A program made the position numbers and the translations under genes. DNA of 64,000 nucleotides from Euglena gracilis (taxonomy: Eukaryota > Euglenida > Euglenophyceae > Euglenales): the NCBI GenBank assembly GCA_039621445.1, contig CP154955.1, positions 36,249,123 to 36,313,122 on the forward strand, in the 5' to 3' direction. Under the pieces are notes generated by a model that had not been told where the DNA came from, did no database searches, and was given only the letters and a program-made list of their open reading frames with translations. The stretch's first letter is position 1, and each line of letters opens with the position of its first letter. This document shows positions 20,460 through 30,138 of the stretch, piece after piece.

Positions 20460-20590
20460 AATTATTTGCGGTTCGTGTATGGCCAACCGGCGCATTTCCA
20501 ACGGTGAAGCCAATGGGCCCCAGAGGGCAACCTTGGTGCGTGCCCCTTGTAGAGGACAGCAGTCGTCCCTCACTGAACAAACACACCATA
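20416..20590 (-). other. inverted RT segment (about 20495-20580)
   Basis: The minus strand reads LLSSTRGTHQGCPLGPIGF, the RT motif B region (consensus QGxPLGP). Plus-strand RT motifs lie directly on both sides: FVYGQP before it, IAETIGQQ and YLDD after it. The simplest reading is an inversion of about 85 bp inside the element. Exact borders are uncertain by a few bases. Confidence 0.7.
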
Positions 20591-20856
20591 GCCGAAACAA
20601 TTGGACAACAGGCCGAACTGCTCTGGTCCTCCTGGTACCTCGACGACAGGATACTGATCGGCGAGCCTGTGGTATTGCAGAAGTGCCTGGATTTTCTCCG
20701 CGTCGAAAGCGAACGCACCGGGGTCCAACTGAACCTGGCCAAGTGTGTGGCCTGGGGCCCTGCCGCCGGCGCCATCCCGGACCGAGAGCACCTTCAACAC
20801 GTGCCCTGGGCAGAGGACTCCGGCATCACCGTACTCGTTTGCCCGGTCGACTTTCC

Positions 20857-21122
20857 GGGGGTGTGATCCCCGTGTCCCCCCCCCGTGTCCCCCCCCGTGT
20901 CCCCCCCGTGTCCCGTACTTGAGCTCCCCCCTCCCATGCCTGTGCGCAATTTTCCGAAACATTTTCACGTCAGTATTTTAGCAAGAAGGGCCGATCCGTT
21001 GACCCTTGTCTTTTGCTGTGGTTCCCCATCTCTTAGAAGACTTCCAGGAAAAGTGGCCTGTTTCCCCCGTGTCCCCCCCCCGTGTCCCCCCCCGTGTCCC
21101 CCCCGTGTCCCGCCCCACCCCC
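20857..21122. mobile_element. 266-bp insert with G5TG...CAC5 ends inside the retrotransposon
   Basis: Begins GGGGGTGTGATC and ends CGCCCCACCCCC, flanked by TCC on both sides (20854-20856, 21123-21125). CCCCCCCGTGTCC units are repeated inside both ends in the same orientation. The fragment copy at 26637-27193 has no insert at this position and continues directly as TTTTCCAACCTCC, so it serves as the empty site. Confidence 0.85.
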
Positions 21123-21964
21123 TCCAACCTCCACCGGCCACACGGCGGCGGCCTGGGCGGAGGCGGCAAGAATTGAGAAATTTGCAGACTTGGTCACGTT
21201 GGTGACAGACCCCCAGCTCGCTCACCACCTCCTCCGGTCCTGCTTGGATGGTTGTAAGGTCAACCACCTCTTGCGAGCATCCGACTCCTACGAGGCCCAG
21301 GAGGAGGTAACCCGTTGTGGGGAAACTATCCTCGGCGCCTTTGAAGACATCCTCGGTCAGGCGCTCAGCACAGAACAACGGCAGCAAGCAGCGCTCCCCC
21401 TCTCCAACGGGGGATGCGGGCTCCGCATCCCGGCGGCCTGCCAGGCTGCCGCTCGCACCGAGGTCATTGGTGGGCTGCTGGCAGACTCGTTAAGGGTCCT
21501 CAGGGTGCTGCACGGAAGATGGGAGGCCTTCGGAACGGCAGCACCCGATAGCAACCAGGAATCAGCCTGGTGCCGTGGGACTCGCTAGTTGGCTATCAGG
21601 TCTGGCGGCCTCCGGGGTCGGGCCCACTTGCAGCGGCGTTCGCTATACCCTTGGGGTACGTGGCCTGGTGGTGGTACGGGGGCGACGGCCCTCACCTAGC
21701 CTTGGGCACCAGACCACTGGGGCTGCACCCAAGGTGAACAGGCAAGGCCGGTGATAACGGTCAAAGTGCGTATGCACCCGGCAGGGGGCTGCGGATCAGA
21801 CCGTCGGTTCCTCCCCGGGGAAACCCGGGTGGCCTGGCGGGGGCTCTGGCCCCTTCTGGGCGGCACCGGAGTGTGGCGCACCTTGATGGGCTCCCCAACA
21901 AAATTTTGCGGGGGACCACCTTTGCCCTCATCGTTGTGATGAGAGGGGCCATGAGAGTGCCAAA

Positions 21965-23469
21965 CGGTAGACTGGGGGGGGGGGGTAGTGGGTAGTCGGC
22001 CGACTAGTCGGCCGACTACCCAATTGGTCCACCGACTAGTCGGCCGACTAATTGGTCGGTAGCTAGTCGGCGGGGGGGTAGTGGGTAGTCGGCCGACTAG
22101 TCGGCCGACTACCCACTCTAATGTACTAACGGGTCAAAACCGCCGACTTTTAAGCCCCCCCCCCTGGTAAAAAAAAAATGTCTAAATCACCTCAACGCCG
22201 GTCAAAACCGACCCAAATGGCTCCAGAACCCCCCAATCGGGGGTGAATATGCAAAAAAATTGGGGGAAAATGTCCCTTTTGGGCCACTTTTGACAAAAGT
22301 ACACCTCTCCCCATTGAATTTTCAGTATAAGTCAAAATTTGCACAAAAAAAGGGTCTTATCCCCCAAGTCTATAGCCAACATAGAAGGGATTTTGTTATT
22401 TGAGGGGGGGGTGCGGGGGGGCGGAGCCCCCCCCCGCCTATGCCAAAGTAAGCCACAAAAACGACTTAGCCCCCGAGTATGTTGCCAACACAGAAGGGAT
22501 TTTGTTATTTGAGGGGGGGGGTGCGGGGGGGGCGGAGCCCCCCCCGCCTATGCCAAAGTGAGCCACAAAAACGACTTAGCCCCCGAATATGTTGCCAACA
22601 GAGAAGGGATTTTGTTATTTGAGGGGGGGGGTGCGGGGGGGGGGGGGCGGAGCCCCCCCCGCCTATGCCAAAGTGAGCCACAAAAACGACTTAGCCCCCG
22701 AATATGTTGCCAACAGAGAAGGGATTTTGTTAATTGAGGGGGGGGGGTGCGGGGGGGGCGGAGCCCCCCCCCCCCCCCGCCTATGCCAAAGTGAGCCACA
22801 AAAACGACTTAGCCCCCGAGTATGTTGCAAACACAGAAGGGATTTTGTTATTTGAGGGGGGGGGTGCGGGGGGGCGCGGAGCCCCCCTCTCCTATGCCAA
22901 AGTGAGCCACAAAAACGACTTAGCCCCCGAGTACGTTGCCAACACAGAAGGGATTTTGTTATTTGAGTCTCGGATTGGGGTGGAGGGGGGAGTTTTCTGC
23001 CTCTCGTGATGCAAAACGCAGATTGCAGATTGCATTTCTAAAGGATTTTAATGTAATCCCTGTTTCATCATTGGTTTTTTACCCCTCCGGACCCCCATCA
23101 AGGGCCCACCGACCCCCCACTGACCAAAGATTTCCATCTGGGGGTGTTTATTTAGGCGTAAGACACTTATTTGGACCCATCCGGACCATTTCCGGGTGAT
23201 TTGGGCCCGCCACAGACCATTTTTATGACCGCCGACTAGCCACCGACTAGATTGCATTGGATTTTGTTCATGGGGGGGGGGCTTAAAAGTCGGCGGTTTT
23301 GACCCGTTAGTACATTAGAGTGGGTAGTCGGCCGACTTGTTGGCCGACTACCCACTACCCCCCCCCCTGTCTCGCCGACTAGCTACCGACTAGGACTAGT
23401 CGGTGGACCAATTGGGTAGTCGGCCGACTAGTCGGCCGACTACCCACTACCCCCCCCCCCAGTCTACCG
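21965..23469. mobile_element. 1.5-kb element with about 200-bp palindromic terminal inverted repeats
   Basis: Left arm 21965-22164 and right arm about 23271-23469 are near-perfect inverted copies, both starting CGGTAGACTGGGG. The left arm carries two copies of an exact 28-bp palindrome (21991-22018, 22085-22112; core GTCGGCCGACTAGTCGGCC); the right arm has one exact (23416-23443) and one decayed copy. The interior holds five to six tandem repeats of about 115 bp. There is no transposase frame and no convincing target duplication (flanks TGCCAAA and CCTTGCG). It shares organisation and internal sequence with 29376-30138. Confidence 0.85.
22352..22975 (+). repeat. tandem repeat, five to six copies of about 110-118 bp
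   Basis: Each unit contains CTTAGCCCCCGAGTATGTTG, GAAGGGATTTTGTTATTTGA, a G run, CGGAGCCCCC and GCCAAAGTGAGCCACAAAAA. Recurrences start near 22464, 22574, 22689, 22807 and 22919. Units differ mainly in the length of G and C runs. Confidence 0.92.
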
Positions 23470-24630
23470 CCTTGCGCCGGCCATGAGGTCATTGGAACGT
23501 GGAAATTGCCTCCGCGAGGTGCCCTCACCCGGTGAAGCGGATACTGTACAAAAAAAAGTCACACAAATGTTTCTCCCTCTTGGAATCCGTTGTTTATCTT
23601 TATCAAGGAATGCAGGATTTTGAAGATTGAAGCAGATGCCCATCTGAAGGTGTCTTTCGAAGAATGATTCTCCTAGTCTTTTCTGGTGCATATGGACCCA
23701 GGGTTGACACTTTTTTGCTGTTTGTAACCGTGTTTAGAGGCCCGGCGCCTGCCCTGTATTTCGTGGCTATGAACACGGAAAACAGGGCATATTTTCTTAA
23801 CACGGCAATATGCCCTGTTTTTCGTGGTAAGGTGAACACGAAAAACAGGGCATATTGCCGTGTTCAGGTTTTTCTCCCAAAATTTAAGACCTTTCTGATA
23901 CGAAAACTCTGTCCAGAACGGAAGGAATCCAGGCCAATTTCGTCCTAAATACCCAGTTTCTGAACATTTTTGAGCATTTTTGGGCTCCTTTGGGCGAAGG
24001 GCCATGTCGACCGGCCGATTGCAGTTTTCACACGTCTGGTGCCATGTTACCCATCGATCGAAAGCCCTTCTCAAGGGATTTTGGCAGATGGCCACAAGAT
24101 TCAGCCATCTCCCTATGTTATAACCCGAGCGATGTAACGGCCTACGCATCCGCGCTCCGGCGAAAGCGACCGCGATTCGGCCGGTAGGGTTCGATTTGGC
24201 GCTGGATCTGCACCGGCAGGGGCCGCGAATGGAACGGTTGGATCCGGCTCCGTCCCGTGCATGGGACCGGTGTCGTAATAATACTTTTGCTAAATTTGTA
24301 AAATAGTACTTTTGCTCCTGGGCCGAGATAGGGTTTCGGTCCCGCCCGCGTCTGGACCGCATTCGCGAAACCGCCCGTGCGTGAACACGGGCCCACGTGC
24401 TTGACGATCAACCGTTGCGCGATCCGGACCGTTGAACCCCGGTTTGGCGTTATCCTTCGAGCGTTGGGGGACCGGACCGGGACCGTTGGGTGCGCCGTCG
24501 GACCGTGCACCCGGAACGGGGAGCCGGAAATCCTGCTTCGGAGGGAATCGGGAGAAAAACCCGTCCCGGTAAGTCCTAATTCAACGACGGGGCGTAGGGG
24601 TGTTTTCCCGTAGATCAGGAAGACTCAAAT
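23470..24630. other. no gene recognised; hairpin-rich and GC-rich unique sequence
   Basis: Includes the perfect hairpin 23799-23864 and, from about 24000 to 24560, GC-rich sequence full of GGTTCG/CGGTCC words. The 229-codon minus frame at 23673-24362 shows only charged low-complexity sequence and no domain. Confidence 0.4.
23799..23864. repeat. perfect 28-bp stem hairpin with extra partial arm
   Basis: Arm 23799-23826 (AACACGGCAATATGCCC...) is exactly complementary to 23837-23864 across a 10-nt spacer. A third partial copy of the arm (GAACACGGAAAACAGGGC) begins at 23771, giving an alternative pairing. Confidence 0.9.
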
Positions 24631-24634
24631 CCTC

Positions 24635-24690
24635 AAACCAATCAATCAATCAATCAACCCCAACCATACCCCTCACCGAATCAATCAATG
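24635..24690 (+). repeat. short AATC tetranucleotide array
   Basis: CAATCAATCAATCAATC followed, after a short spacer, by another ATCAATCAATG. Beside it lies GGCTGGCCGACGGCTGGCC, which is also found next to the long AATC array at about 25730. Confidence 0.9.
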
Positions 24691-24769
24691 GGGGAGCACA
24701 CGGCTGGCCGACGGCTGGCCGACGGCGTGACGGAGGCCGGGTCGGGTTGTCTATCTCATATGGGCAGCA

Positions 24770-25310
24770 AATGCCTAATTTGGCGTGCCAGTTACGAATT
24801 TTGAGTGGCAAATTCCTAATTTTGAGGAGGAAATTCCTAATTTCATGTGTAAATTCCTAATTTTGAGTTGCAAATGCCTAATTTTGTGTAAAATCCTGTT
24901 TTCATGTCGAAAATGCACAATTTTGGTTGGCATGAGTGGCATATGTATATTTCGGGGTGAAAATTGCTTAGTTCCAGAGCACCTAACGTGACCCCCCCCC
25001 TATTTGTCCCCCCCCCCCCTACTTGGCCAGAGCCCAGGTGGCCAATTAGGGGGGGGGTTACTCATTTCAAGGGAAAATGCCTTTGTTCGGGTGTTTTTCG
25101 GGGGTTCGCGACTGTGAAGGACGGGGCCCAGGTGGCCAATCAGGGGGGGGGTTAGGGGTAACCCCCCCCTAATTGTCCCCCCCCCTAATTGGCCAGAAGG
25201 GGGGTCCAGGCCGCCCGGAGGGCGGCCAAATAGGGGGGGGAGGGGTTGGTAATGCCAAAATTTGGTGTGCAAATGCTTCATGTTGGGTGCCAAATCTTAA
25301 TTTCGGATGT
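24770..25310. repeat. ATTCCTAATTT repeats with C-tract palindromes
   Basis: 24770-24900 consists of roughly 30-bp units containing ATTCCTAATTTTGAG, the same motif as the core of the insert at 20102-20459. From 24985, CGTGACCCCCCCCC leads into alternating C and G runs with CTAATTGG / CCAATTAG palindromes to about 25240. Confidence 0.65.
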
Positions 25311-25784
25311 GCGCTTTGAATTATCTTTTGAATTCTACAAGAGGGACTACAATTTTGGGGTCACTTGAAACCATTTCACACAATATTTGAGCCTTTTTTT
25401 GTCCATTATTAGGTACCTTCGTCCATTATTAGGTAATATTGCCAGTGGGACACCAGCTGAGCATTTTTCAGTCATTCGAATAATATGCAGGCAAATAACC
25501 CTTCACAATGACTGTAGAATGACCAAAAAAAAAAGGGCTGAAATGGTCAAAATTGGTCAAAAAAGTCCAAAAATGCCAAAATTGACAAAAATTGACGAAA
25601 AATGACTTCAAATGGGCAAAAATGCAGCCTCCACCAACGATAAACATGACCTTGAAGGGAGATTGGTGACGAAATTGTTTCTGCATTACAAGGCTGTGGC
25701 TCGGGTCATTTTCCTGTGAGTCACACGGCTGGCCGACGGCTGGCCGACGGCTGGCCGACGGCTGGCCGACGGCGTGCTCCCCCA
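25311..25784. other. no gene recognised
   Basis: Mostly AT-rich unique sequence with a CAAAAATG-rich stretch at 25550-25625 and four tandem copies of GGCTGGCCGAC at about 25729-25771 directly before the AATC array. Confidence 0.5.
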
Positions 25785-25817
25785 ATCAATAAGTCAGTCA
25801 ATCAATCAATCAGTCAG

Positions 25818-25881
<64 letters not shown>

Positions 25882-25885
25882 CCAC

Positions 25886-25916
<31 letters not shown>

Positions 25917-25975
25917 GTCAATCAATCAATCAATCAATCAATCAGTCAGTCAGTCAGTCAATCAGTCAAATCAAA
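25785..25975 (+). repeat. AATC microsatellite, about 190 bp
   Basis: Nearly uninterrupted CAATCAATCAAT with a few AGTC variant units. The open frames through it encode only NQSI-type repeats and are not genes. Confidence 0.97.
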
Positions 25976-26044
25976 CCAAATGAAATCAAATCAATTTTTT
26001 TTGCAAATCTGCCAAATTCGACCTCATTGGGCCAGATTCGCCCT

Positions 26045-26455
26045 GCAACCAACCAATCAATCCATCCATACCAACCAAACTAACCAAACCAACCAACCAA
26101 ACCAACCAACCAAACCAACCAAACCAAACCAATCAACCAAACCAACCAACCAAACCAACCAAACCAACCAACCAAACCAACCAAACCAACGAAACCAAAC
26201 CAATCAACCAAACCAACCAACCAAACCAAACCAAACCAACCAACCAAACCAAACCAAACCAAACCAACCAAACTAACCAAACCAACCAAAGGGGGGTCGG
26301 CACACCCCCCCCCCTCACCGCCCCAAACTAACCAAACCAACCAAACCAAACCAACCAAACCAACCAAACCAACCAACCAACCAACCAACCAAACCAACCA
26401 AACCAACCAACCAACCAACTAACCAACCAACCAACCAACCAATCAGTCAATCAAG
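26045..26455 (+). repeat. AACC/AAACC microsatellite, about 410 bp
   Basis: Irregular CCAACCAAACC units in all frames, interrupted once by a C-run block at about 26290-26325. Confidence 0.97.
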
Positions 26456-26636
26456 CAATCAATTAATCTTTCGAGTTGAATTTGGACTGTTTGGTGCGTG
26501 TGTGCGTGATGGTGCTCAATTTTGGGGATGCTGGGGATCATGCAGGTGGCTTGGGAAGTTTCAAAATGCAGATGCAGGAAATCTTTTTTTTTGGCAATTC
26601 ACATTCCGATGCCACATTACCCCCCCAGCCCTGGCA

Positions 26637-27193
26637 GGCAGCTGGGATGCGGAGCCCGCATCCCCCGTTGGAGAGGGGAAGGGTCGCTTGCTGACGTTGT
26701 TCTGTGCTGAGCGCCCGACCGAGGATGTCTTCAAAGGCACTGAAGATAGTTTCCCCGCATCGGGTTACCTCCCCCTGGGCCTCGTAGGAATCTGATGCAC
26801 GCAGCAGGTGGTTGACCTTACAACCATCCAGGCAAGAGCGGAGGAGGTGATGAGCGAGCTGGGGGTCTGTCACTGAGGTGACCAAGTCTGCAAATTTCTC
26901 AATTCTTGCCGCCTCCGCCCAGGCCGCCGCCGTGTGGCCGGTGGAGGTTGGAAAAGCCGACCGGGCAACCGAGTACGGTGATGCCGGAGTCGTCGGCCCA
27001 GGGCACGTGTTGGAGGTGCTCTCGGTCTGGGATGGCGCCGGCCACAGGGCCCCAGGCCACGCACTTGGCCAGGTTCAGTTGGACCCCGGTGTGTTCGCCT
27101 TCCACGCGGAGAAAATCCAGGCACTTTTGTAACACCAGAGGTTCGCCGATTAGTAACCCGTCGTCGAGGTACCAGGAGGACCAGATCAGTCTG
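26637..27193 (-). mobile_element. internal fragment of the same non-LTR retrotransposon (copy 2)
   Basis: Minus strand, truncated at both ends. It reads LLWSSWYLDDGLLIGEP, then FLRVEGEHTGVQLNLAKC, TDPQLAHHLLRSCLDGC and LSNGGCGLRIPAACQ, colinear with 20620-21450 of copy 1 and highly similar to it. It starts just before YLDD, so it lacks motifs A and B, and it has no insert where copy 1 carries 20857-21122. One frame change lies near the insert site. Confidence 0.9.
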
Positions 27194-27199
27194 CTTATA

Positions 27200-28650
27200 C
27201 CTTCGGAGCTCCACCCTCCCAGAGGGCTGGTTGCACTCCTGGGCAGGAACCTTTCCGTGGCACTCGATTCCTGGTCATTGGCAGGCCAGGCTATTCAAGG
27301 CCCGAAGGCACCCAGGGCAGTCAAGTCGGGCTAGTCTTGGCCCCATGGGCACCCGAACGTGTGGTGCAGGGTTTGGCTCAGCCCCACACCACACGACGCT
27401 CCTGACCGCTGCTCCTGCCAACCCCTCACCGTGGCGGTATGGAGATGGGCTCGTTAAGGACGAGGATTTACACCCGCGCGGTGCTGGCACCCATCCTCCT
27501 CCTGCCATGTCACCCTCGGGTTTCGGGGCTCACCACTTTTCATGGATCGCCTTTGTCCTGAGGCCAGGCTCGCCCCAAGGCGCTTTGACTGCTTCCACAG
27601 GGGCTTACATGGGCCTGACTGTTCATTGAGCCACCATGCGCAGGTGCCTCCACGGCGACCTCCCTGCGGGGCTTTGGCAGGGGGGGGGGGAGGGGGGGTC
27701 CCGAGGTCTGATTTTTTTGCATTTTTTGGCACTTTTTGCTGTACTGTCTCAACACAGGGGGGGGAGGGTCCTGGGGTCCCAACTGTACTGCCAACCCCCC
27801 CCCTCAAAAATTGGCCAAAAACCGGCGCCGAAGGCGCCGGAAAAAATTTTTATGGCCTTTTTTTGGTCCAAAAAGGCCATTTTTGGTCCAAAAAGGCCAT
27901 CTGTCTCTGACCGTTCGGCACTAGGGGGGGGGTCCCAAAAATCCCAACTGTACAGGGGGGGGAGGGGGGGGGTCCCCAAAAAACCCCAACTGTACTGCCA
28001 TCGCCCCTGCGTATAGGTGACCGGTCGGTGATCCAATCGACAGCGATCCCCGACACAATGTTTTGCAGGCTGGTGAGCTCCTCAAGGTCATTGCCACGGT
28101 GGACGACCGCAACCCATTTTTTCTCCAGAGGAAACATGTGGTGATCTTGGGGTACACCACAGGATACTGCGGAGAGGTGCTTCGCCGCATGGAGGTCGAA
28201 TGGCTGAAACCAGGCTTTGCGGACGGGCGCAAAACTTATTCAATCGTGGTGGGGCAATGTTCGTACAGTGCCACTGGGAACCACACGGAAGATCTTCTCA
28301 TCAGAAAAGATTACCTTGGACCACTGGGCCACAGACCAGTTGTGGTAGGCCTTGGCAAATGCAAACCGACGACAGCGGTGTGCCTTGGTCAATATCGACT
28401 TGAACACCACTTTCCTTCAGACCAGACCCATCTTGGTGAAGTTTGTATGGGATCTAAATCATGTTTTAGTAAAGGTTATAATGAACCAGGAACACCTGAA
28501 TTACAGCCCCACTTGGCCGGGCATGTTGGGCTTCAAGGTTTTCCTTGTGTTAGACTTCCATCAGCTTCTAACAACCCCAGAATGGGTGCTTCATTGCCAG
28601 CCGTACCAACCTCCTTTTGTAACTATAAAAAGATGTGAATGACCTAAATT
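27200..28650. other. GC-rich stretch and C-run repeats; possible minus-strand exon inside
   Basis: 27300-27650 is GC-rich without a recognised product. 27670-28000 has G-run blocks with the phrase CCCAACTGTACTGCCA repeated and a GGCGCC core at about 27824. A candidate exon at 27996-28166 is listed separately. The 191-codon plus frame at 28063-28638 has no domain and overlaps that candidate. Confidence 0.4.
27996..28166 (-). CDS. candidate exon of an unknown protein
   Basis: Open on the minus strand between a possible acceptor CTCCGCAG|TATCC and a possible donor GCA|GTACAG. It reads PQDHHMFPLEKKWVAVVHRG, then LEELTSLQNIVSGIAVDW and ITDRSPIR. Codon use with many G/C third positions resembles the confirmed exons. 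No family was recognised and no neighbouring exon was found, so this may be a gene fragment or chance. Confidence 0.3.
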
Positions 28651-29005
28651 ATGACAAAAATGTGCATACGGCTCTTGCGCCCAGGGCCACCTTGTTGCAG
28701 GTATCTGGCCGACTTTTGAACCTTTTGATGACGGACTGGATGGTTGCCCTGGATGGCTTCACACCAAATACCTCCTTGGCCCCGATCTCACCGTACGTTT
28801 TGCCAACAGCTCTTAGGTTGAGGATGAGCTCACGCCTCTTGGCGTCCTCAAACCTCTTCATTTGTGCCTCTTGCTTGCACTTGGGTGCCATTAGCAATAA
28901 ATCTAAGGAAGGACACCCAAAAATGATCATCCGGTATTAAAAAAAAAATGGGGGGGTATGAATCTTTTTGATCCTTCGGGGTATGAATGTTTTTGTTCCG
29001 GACTG
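28650..29005 (-). mobile_element. truncated Tc1-like transposon
   Basis: Only one terminus is present. The minus strand opens CAGTCCGGAACAAAAACATT directly after TA (29006-29007) and contains repeated ATTCATACCCC. The opposite end is missing near 28650. Confidence 0.7.
28660..28891 (-). pseudogene. Tc1/mariner-like transposase N-terminal fragment
   Basis: From ATG 28891 the minus strand reads MAPKCKQEAQMKRFEDAK, then RRELILNLRAVGKTYGEIG and SRATIQSVIKRFKSR, a helix-turn-helix start as in Tc1-like transposases. No catalytic DDE domain follows, so the gene is truncated. The adjacent terminal repeat (about 28950-29005) ends CCGGACTG before TA. Confidence 0.75.
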
Positions 29006-29375
29006 TATACACAAGCCATGTTTTTTTGGCTTCTTGGACCCGCAAAAACTGTTTTTGAGCTGAAAATGAGTGTTTTTCAGCTCATGCATTTTGACTGAGC
29101 CAGGCCGCCGGGCCACCGGCCGGGTCAGGCCGGGCCGGGCCGCTGGGTTGGGCCGGGCCTCACACATTTGTTGCAGGTCAACTGATCATTTTGAACTTTT
29201 GACGAAAGTTCGGTCAAGAACTGTGTTTGGGCCAAAAAAGGACCGACATTTCCGGAGATTGCACTTTTTCTCGAGATATTTTTGAAAAATTGATTTTTTG
29301 ACCGAAAATCTCACCCGGACAACATGGCGAATCCTACCCAGTTTGGACGCTTTTGCGGGCCCCGAGTGAGAAATT

Positions 29376-30138
29376 GGTGATCGACTTTTTGGTGGTCGCT
29401 AGCGACAAGTCGCTAGTGACCATTGGTGATAAGGACAGTCGCTGGCGACTAGCCGCCAGCGACCATTGGTGATCTGGCGACTAGTCGCTGGCAACCACCA
29501 ATTTTAAGTCCACCCCCCCTCCAAAAAAAATTCATTCAAATACGAAGGAAAATGACTCAAAACCCACCCAAATGCCTCCAAAACCCCCATTCGGAAGTCA
29601 ATTTGCAAAAAAAAATTTGGGTAATATCTTCTCTTGGCGCCTGTTTTGTAACCATGGCCTGGGAGGAGGCCGAAGGCCAACTCGGTTCATTAGGGAGCAT
29701 GACTGGGCCATCCTTGCCTTGCGCACACAAGGGGTTCATTAGGGAGCGCGACTTGGCCATCCTGCCTTGCACATACAAGGGTATTTTGTTATTTTTGGGC
29801 GGGGGGGTCTGGGGGGGCGGCAGCCCACCCCCCCCCCCCGGACCCAGAGGAGGTAGGCTGACTAAGTTCATCAGGGAGCGCGTCTCGGCCATCCTTGCCT
29901 TGCACCACTGCAAATTAACCCCTGAATGGGGGTTTTGGAAGGCATTTTTGAGTCATTTTCTTTCACATTTGAACAAAAAAAAACGTGGAGAGGGGGCTTA
30001 AAAATTGTTTTGGGGGGGGGGTCTTAAAAGTGGTGGTCGGGCCGACCACCACCGACCACCAATGGTCAGTAGCCATGGTCGCTAGTGACTAGTGGCTAGC
30101 GACCATGGTCGCTAGCGACCACCAAAAAATTCATCACC
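29376..30138. mobile_element. 763-bp relative of the palindromic-TIR family
   Basis: Inverted ends (GGTGAT, then TTTTTGGTGGTCGCTAGCGAC on both) are built of small palindromes of GTCGCTAGCGAC type. The interior starts with AAATGACTCAAAACCC and TTCGGAAGTCAATTTGCAAA and contains GGTATTTTGTTATTT followed by a G run, each with a counterpart in the element at 21965-23469. There is no coding capacity and no clear target duplication. Confidence 0.8.

Larger units (their letters stand above)
18600..21955 (+). mobile_element. broken non-LTR retrotransposon (copy 1)
   Basis: GC-rich block with reverse-transcriptase signatures on the plus strand and no long terminal repeats. Order: a 2A-like motif (18774-18824), a linker region, the RT fingers signature GPSGLRPCHL, motif A (LKNAFNTLDR, about 20024-20053), FVYGQP (about 20470-20490), motif C YLDD (about 20636-20647) and a C-terminal domain reaching about 21940. 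It is disabled by frameshifts near 19760 and 20010, a glycine in place of the motif A aspartate, two G5TG...CAC5 inserts (20102-20459, 20857-21122) and an apparent inversion of about 85 bp. The 3' end is approximate; no poly-A tail or TSD was found. Confidence 0.85.

Noticed and set aside
20416-20775. minus-strand gene with QGCPLGP motif
   Set aside because: The motif is only a segment of about 85 bp with plus-strand RT motifs on both sides. It is better explained by a micro-inversion than by an antisense gene.
22352-22975. CRISPR-like regular repeats
   Set aside because: The units are contiguous tandem repeats with no unique spacers, inside a eukaryotic inverted-repeat element.
21945-23480. 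target-site duplication of the palindromic-TIR element
   Set aside because: Flanks of 3-10 bp were compared at several possible borders and none matched convincingly.
25716-26276. NQSI- and NQPN-repeat proteins
   Set aside because: They are translations of AATC and AACC microsatellites, open in several frames and on both strands.
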